NCBI GenBank assembly: GCA_964438715.1
Contig: CAYTLQ010000317.1
Location: 1-16,933 of the forward strand
Reading direction: 5' to 3'
Origin: CAYTLQ01 sp964438715
GTDB lineage: Bacteria; Bacteroidota; Ignavibacteria; Ignavibacteriales; Ignavibacteriaceae
Length of the DNA stretch: 16,933 bases
In this document: positions 14,359 to 16,933 of the stretch, piece by piece
Layout: each line of letters begins with the position of its first letter
How positions within the stretch are numbered: the first letter of the stretch is position 1
Position numbers and translations under genes: made by a program
Notes under the pieces: generated by a model
Told to the model about the DNA's origin: nothing
The model's input: the letters and a program-made list of their open reading frames with translations, nothing else
Database searches by the model: none

Positions 14359-15498
14359 ATGGAAAATCTTCTTTCACTCGAACTACCTCAGAAAATTGAG
14401 TTGGTAGAAAGCATTACAGTCAGCCTACCTTTTGTAACACCATTTTCTACGAGCAATTATACATGGTCCTGTAAAGAGGCATTGCTGTTGAGTATAACCT
14501 GCAATGGAGAAACAGGCTGGGGGGAGTGTGTGGCGGATCCTGACCCCTACTATAGCCCTGAAACAACGATATCTGCACATTATATAATAAAAAAGTTTAT
14601 TCTCCCTCAGATAAAAATGGGAATGACTTTCGGAGAATTTGTTTCGGTCCTTCAATCTATAAGAGGAAACATGATGGCAAAAGCCACAGTTGAAAATGCA
14701 ATGCTTGATTTAATGGCAAAATTGCGTGGTATTCCTCTGTATGAACTACTTGGACTGAAGAAGAAAAAAATAATGTCAGGAATTAGTATTGGCATTCAAA
14801 ATAATATAAACGACCTTATTACGGGCGTGGAGAAGGCTCAGGAGAAAAACTATCATCGTGTGAAATTGAAGATAAAAAAAGGTAAAGATGTAGAATGGAT
14901 AAGGACTATTAGAAAACACTTTCCCGATGTACGACTTATGGCAGACGCAAACGGAGATTACACTTTGGATGACGCAGATCATCTTCGCAAACTTGATGAA
15001 TATAATTTGATGATGATTGAACAGCCGTTATCGTATTCAGATATTTATCAGCATTCACTTCTTCAAAAGCACTTAAAAACAGATCTTTGTCTCGATGAGT
15101 CAATACATTCTTTAGAGGATACAAAAACCGCACATAATCTGGGAGCCTGCCGGATAATAAATATTAAACAAGGCAGGGTCGGAGGAATGTATGAAGCATT
15201 GAGGATAGCTAAGTATTGCTCAGAGAACGGTATGAAAGTGTGGAGTGGTGGAATGGATGAAACGGGTATAGGTCGGGCATTTAATCTACATTTACAGGCA
15301 TCGGAATATTTCACATTACCGGGAGACACTTCGGAAACATTACGGTATTTTAATGAAGATATCGTTGAACCGTCAGTAATTTTAGATGATGATGGGTTTA
15401 TTGCTATACCGGATGGTCCGGGTATAGGTACAAAGATTTTAGCTGAACGGATAAAGAAATTTTCATTGTATAGAGAAGTGTTACCACTGCCATACTAA
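14359..15498 (+). CDS. menC: o-Succinylbenzoate synthase / N-acylamino acid racemase family
   Basis: This is an enolase-superfamily enzyme, 379 residues, cytoplasmic. In menaquinone synthesis such enzymes dehydrate SHCHC to o-succinylbenzoate; close relatives racemise N-acylamino acids, and some do both. Catalytic residues are visible: K169-x-K171 in VKLKIKKG, the metal ligands Asp196 (DAN), Glu221 (IEQPL) and Asp246 (LDES), and the second-side Lys270 in INIKQGRVGG. The block WSGGMDETGIGRA near the C-terminus and LPGDTSET and IPDGPGIG are typical of the NSAR/OSBS subgroup rather than of dipeptide epimerases. The start has GGAG five bases upstream. No other menaquinone gene is nearby, so the substrate remains open. 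The flagellin 2 promoter begins only 20 bases after its stop codon. Confidence 0.88.
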   Translation: MENLLSLELPQKIELVESITVSLPFVTPFSTSNYTWSCKEALLLSITCNGETGWGECVADPDPYYSPETTISAHYIIKKFILPQIKMGMTFGEFVSVLQSIRGNMMAKATVENAMLDLMAKLRGIPLYELLGLKKKKIMSGISIGIQNNINDLITGVEKAQEKNYHRVKLKIKKGKDVEWIRTIRKHFPDVRLMADANGDYTLDDADHLRKLDEYNLMMIEQPLSYSDIYQHSLLQKHLKTDLCLDESIHSLEDTKTAHNLGACRIINIKQGRVGGMYEALRIAKYCSENGMKVWSGGMDETGIGRAFNLHLQASEYFTLPGDTSETLRYFNEDIVEPSVILDDDGFIAIPDGPGIGTKILAERIKKFSLYREVLPLPY

Positions 15499-15517
15499 AA
15501 AAAATTTAAAAAGCCCC

Positions 15518-15545
15518 TAAACTTTTTTTGGCAACCTTCCGATAA
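15518..15545 (+). promoter_or_regulatory. Sigma-28 promoter of flagellin 2
   Basis: TAAACTTT (15518-15525) and TCCGATAA (15538-15545) give TAAA-N16-TCCGATAA, close to the sigma-28 consensus. The spacer holds a run of seven T and is one base longer than in the flagellin 1 promoter. The first transcribed bases (AATnCAAGTGGA) match those of flagellin 1, which supports the assignment. Confidence 0.82.
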
Positions 15546-15645
15546 TCCAAGTGGAAGTCAAAAAAACTGTTGCGGGCTTCTGGAACCGAAAGGATACGGT
15601 TTCAAATATTTCATCATTTTACCCATACAAACAAGGAGGTTTATT
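15546..15645 (+). promoter_or_regulatory. Structured 5' leader of flagellin 2 mRNA
   Basis: GGAAGTC (15553-15559) pairs with GGCTTCT (15575-15581), with two G-U pairs. Directly adjacent, GGAACCG (15582-15588) pairs with CGGTTTC (15597-15603), with one G-U pair, around the loop AAAGGATA. A 29-base spacer with little pairing leads to AAGGAGGT (15633-15640), five bases before ATG. The order, the adjacency of the stems, the AAAGGA loop start and the Shine-Dalgarno sequence repeat the flagellin 1 leader, while the stem bases differ. Confidence 0.62.
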
Positions 15646-16500
15646 ATGGGATTCAGAATTAACACAAATGTTGATGCGCTTCAGGCATATTATGCTTTAG
15701 GCAAAATCAACAAAGACACATCTGTTGCGCAATTGCGCTTAGCATCCGGTAAAAGAATCAATAGTGTAGCTGATGACACATCAGGATTCAATATCGGAAA
15801 GTCTCTCGAAGGCAAGATTTCTGTTATGAAAGCCGCTCAGAACAATGTTTCGGGTGCAAAGAATCTGCTTTCTACTGCTGAGGGTGCACTTCTTTCTGTT
15901 AACGATCTTCTGATCAAAATTGAAGGAAAACTCTCTGACGCTACCAACCCCACAGCGGATCGTTCTGCGATAGCTGATGATATTAAAGCATTGTCGAAAG
16001 AAATTTCTGCTGTTCTCGAATCGACGAAATTTAATAATACCAGCCTGTTAACAGGCTCAGGTGACGCAAAATCGGGATTCATTTTCCAGGTTGGTAATAC
16101 CTACACCGACAAAATAACGCTTGATTTTGCCACGGCAATGCTCTCTACTTCTGCAACCGGTGTTAATACATCTATCTCGAACCTGTTAAACACCGCAGAG
16201 GCTAGTGTTACTACCAGCTCAACTGTTTCAACGCTTCAGGATAATATTAGCACTCTAAAATCGGTTGTCAGCTCTGCTCTCGGCAAAATAGGTAACTTTG
16301 TCCAAAGATTGGACATCAAAGAAGAAACATTGAATATAAGCATAGCGAATGCTCAATCAAGTTTCAGCAGGTTATTTGATGCTGATATGGCAATGGAGCA
16401 GTTAAATGCAACTAGAGGCTCGATACTTAGCCAGGCAGCGACATCAATGTTATCGCAATTGAACTCCGCTCCAAACGCAGTGCTCTCATTGTTCCGTTAA
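15646..16500 (+). CDS. fliC: Flagellin (copy 2)
   Basis: This is a second filament subunit of exactly the same length (284 residues) as flagellin 1. The D0/D1 segments are nearly unchanged: residues 1-25 and 28-116 are identical to copy 1. The C-terminal MANAQ/IANAQ helix and the terminal LSLFR are also kept. Most of the ~25 differences I count lie at 117-215, the part exposed on the filament surface (for example GSGDAKSGFIFQ, SATGVNTSISNLLN). At the DNA level the copies differ at many third positions, so the duplication is not recent. It has its own sigma-28 promoter and leader and stands alone: no chaperone gene follows, so it must use the FliS and FliD of the other locus or elsewhere. Confidence 0.97.
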   Translation: MGFRINTNVDALQAYYALGKINKDTSVAQLRLASGKRINSVADDTSGFNIGKSLEGKISVMKAAQNNVSGAKNLLSTAEGALLSVNDLLIKIEGKLSDATNPTADRSAIADDIKALSKEISAVLESTKFNNTSLLTGSGDAKSGFIFQVGNTYTDKITLDFATAMLSTSATGVNTSISNLLNTAEASVTTSSTVSTLQDNISTLKSVVSSALGKIGNFVQRLDIKEETLNISIANAQSSFSRLFDADMAMEQLNATRGSILSQAATSMLSQLNSAPNAVLSLFR

Positions 16501-16933
16501 CAGATTCTCCTTGCCCCTGTTAATAGACGCTTCACTTTCCCCTCCCGGTTCGCCGGGAGGGGGCCTGACCATTAAAATCATATTCCATCTGCCATAACCG
16601 CACCCCGAATTTTCGGTAAGTTAATACTCATCTGGAAAGGTTCTTGCCGGAAAGATGCCTCTTATCCAATAGCCAGGTATGTGGAAAAACCACAAAACCA
16701 AAAAAGTTTTATTAGAATTACAGTGTTTTGAAAGAATGATGTACATAAATAATTGGCATTCTGTATAGAAGGACAATCTCACGATGGGGTGGATAAGTTT
16801 ACTAAGGCAATTTTTCGGGCATTTGCAGGCTTACATTCATCTCTTTGTTCTTGCCTTATATGAATACAATTCTTATCTTCATTAAAATAAAAAAAGCATA
16901 CATTTTTCCTAAAAACAGTGAAATGTTATCGAT
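16501..16933. other. Region after flagellin 2, no gene seen
   Basis: Apart from the hairpin at 16539-16562, I find no supported gene in these 433 bases. There is a small perfect stem TGTGG-AAAAA-CCACA at about 16680-16694. A 33-codon frame (16784-16885) has no recognisable ribosome binding site or family. The last 60 bases are very AT-rich, which would fit a promoter region for a gene beyond the window. Confidence 0.5.
16539..16562 (+). terminator. GC-rich hairpin after flagellin 2
   Basis: CCCCTCCCGG (16539-16548) and CCGGGAGGGG (16553-16562) form a perfect ten-base stem around a TTCG tetraloop, 38 bases past the stop codon. No T-run follows (GCCTGACC), so it may be a factor-dependent or partial terminator, or a block to 3' exonucleases. 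The flagellin 1 hairpin has the same 5' start CCCCTCC and also a stable tetraloop. Confidence 0.65.

Noticed and set aside
14359..15498. Reading the enolase-superfamily gene as an L-Ala-D/L-Glu (dipeptide) epimerase.
   Set aside because: The GGMDETGIGRA, LPGDTSE and INIKQGRVGG blocks fit the OSBS/N-acylamino acid racemase subgroup better than dipeptide epimerases.
16784..16885. A 33-codon open frame (MGWISLLRQFFGHL...) with some hydrophobic character after flagellin 2.
   Set aside because: No Shine-Dalgarno sequence, no recognisable family and no promoter; this length is common by chance.

Overview
The window reads as chromosomal DNA of an AT-rich, flagellated bacterium. My best guess is a motile lineage of the Bacteroidota/Chlorobiota group, such as Ignavibacteria. 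The reasons are the tmRNA tag peptide GESNYALAA, which resembles tags I recall from Bacteroidota, and a TATCTTTG promoter-like motif of the TAnnTTTG type. This assignment is inference. I see no insertion sequence, CRISPR array, prophage or tRNA gene.

Layout. (1) Positions 1-1355, plus strand: the 3' part of an aldo/keto reductase gene, cut by the window edge and broken by one apparent -1 frameshift in a T run at 597-600. (2) Positions 1360-5218, minus strand: a late flagellar operon in the order flagellin, fliS, fliD, a small FliT/FlgN-like chaperone candidate, and a FlgM-like anti-sigma-28 gene. It starts at a clear sigma-28 promoter and ends at a terminator hairpin. (3) Positions 5643-8768, plus strand: a soluble histidine kinase with six PAS domains. 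(4) Positions 8872-13886, minus strand: pepF and a GMP-reductase-like gene form one unit. A ygfZ-like gene, a PduO-type cobalamin adenosyltransferase gene and tmRNA form a second, tightly packed unit. (5) Positions 14359-15498, plus strand: an o-succinylbenzoate synthase/N-acylamino acid racemase family gene. (6) Positions 15518-16562, plus strand: a second flagellin gene with its own sigma-28 promoter and 3' hairpin.

How the genes fit together. Both flagellins are driven by sigma-28-type promoters, and the FlgM-like inhibitor of sigma-28 is the last gene of the first flagellin operon. This suggests a negative feedback loop. FliS (flagellin chaperone), FliD (filament cap) and a further small chaperone candidate complete a filament-assembly module. 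The genes between the two flagellins are housekeeping genes with no evident flagellar role, apart from the sensor kinase, whose signal and partner are unknown.

The most interesting observation is in the two flagellin 5' leaders. They have the same layout although much of their primary sequence differs. Each has a first stem beginning with GGA, a second stem directly abutting it with AAAGGA at the start of its loop, an unstructured spacer, and AAGGAGGT five bases before ATG. The stems are built from different bases that still pair. This looks like a conserved regulatory RNA element. Its GGA-in-loop plus GGA-in-Shine-Dalgarno layout is like the CsrA-controlled hag leader of Bacillus subtilis.
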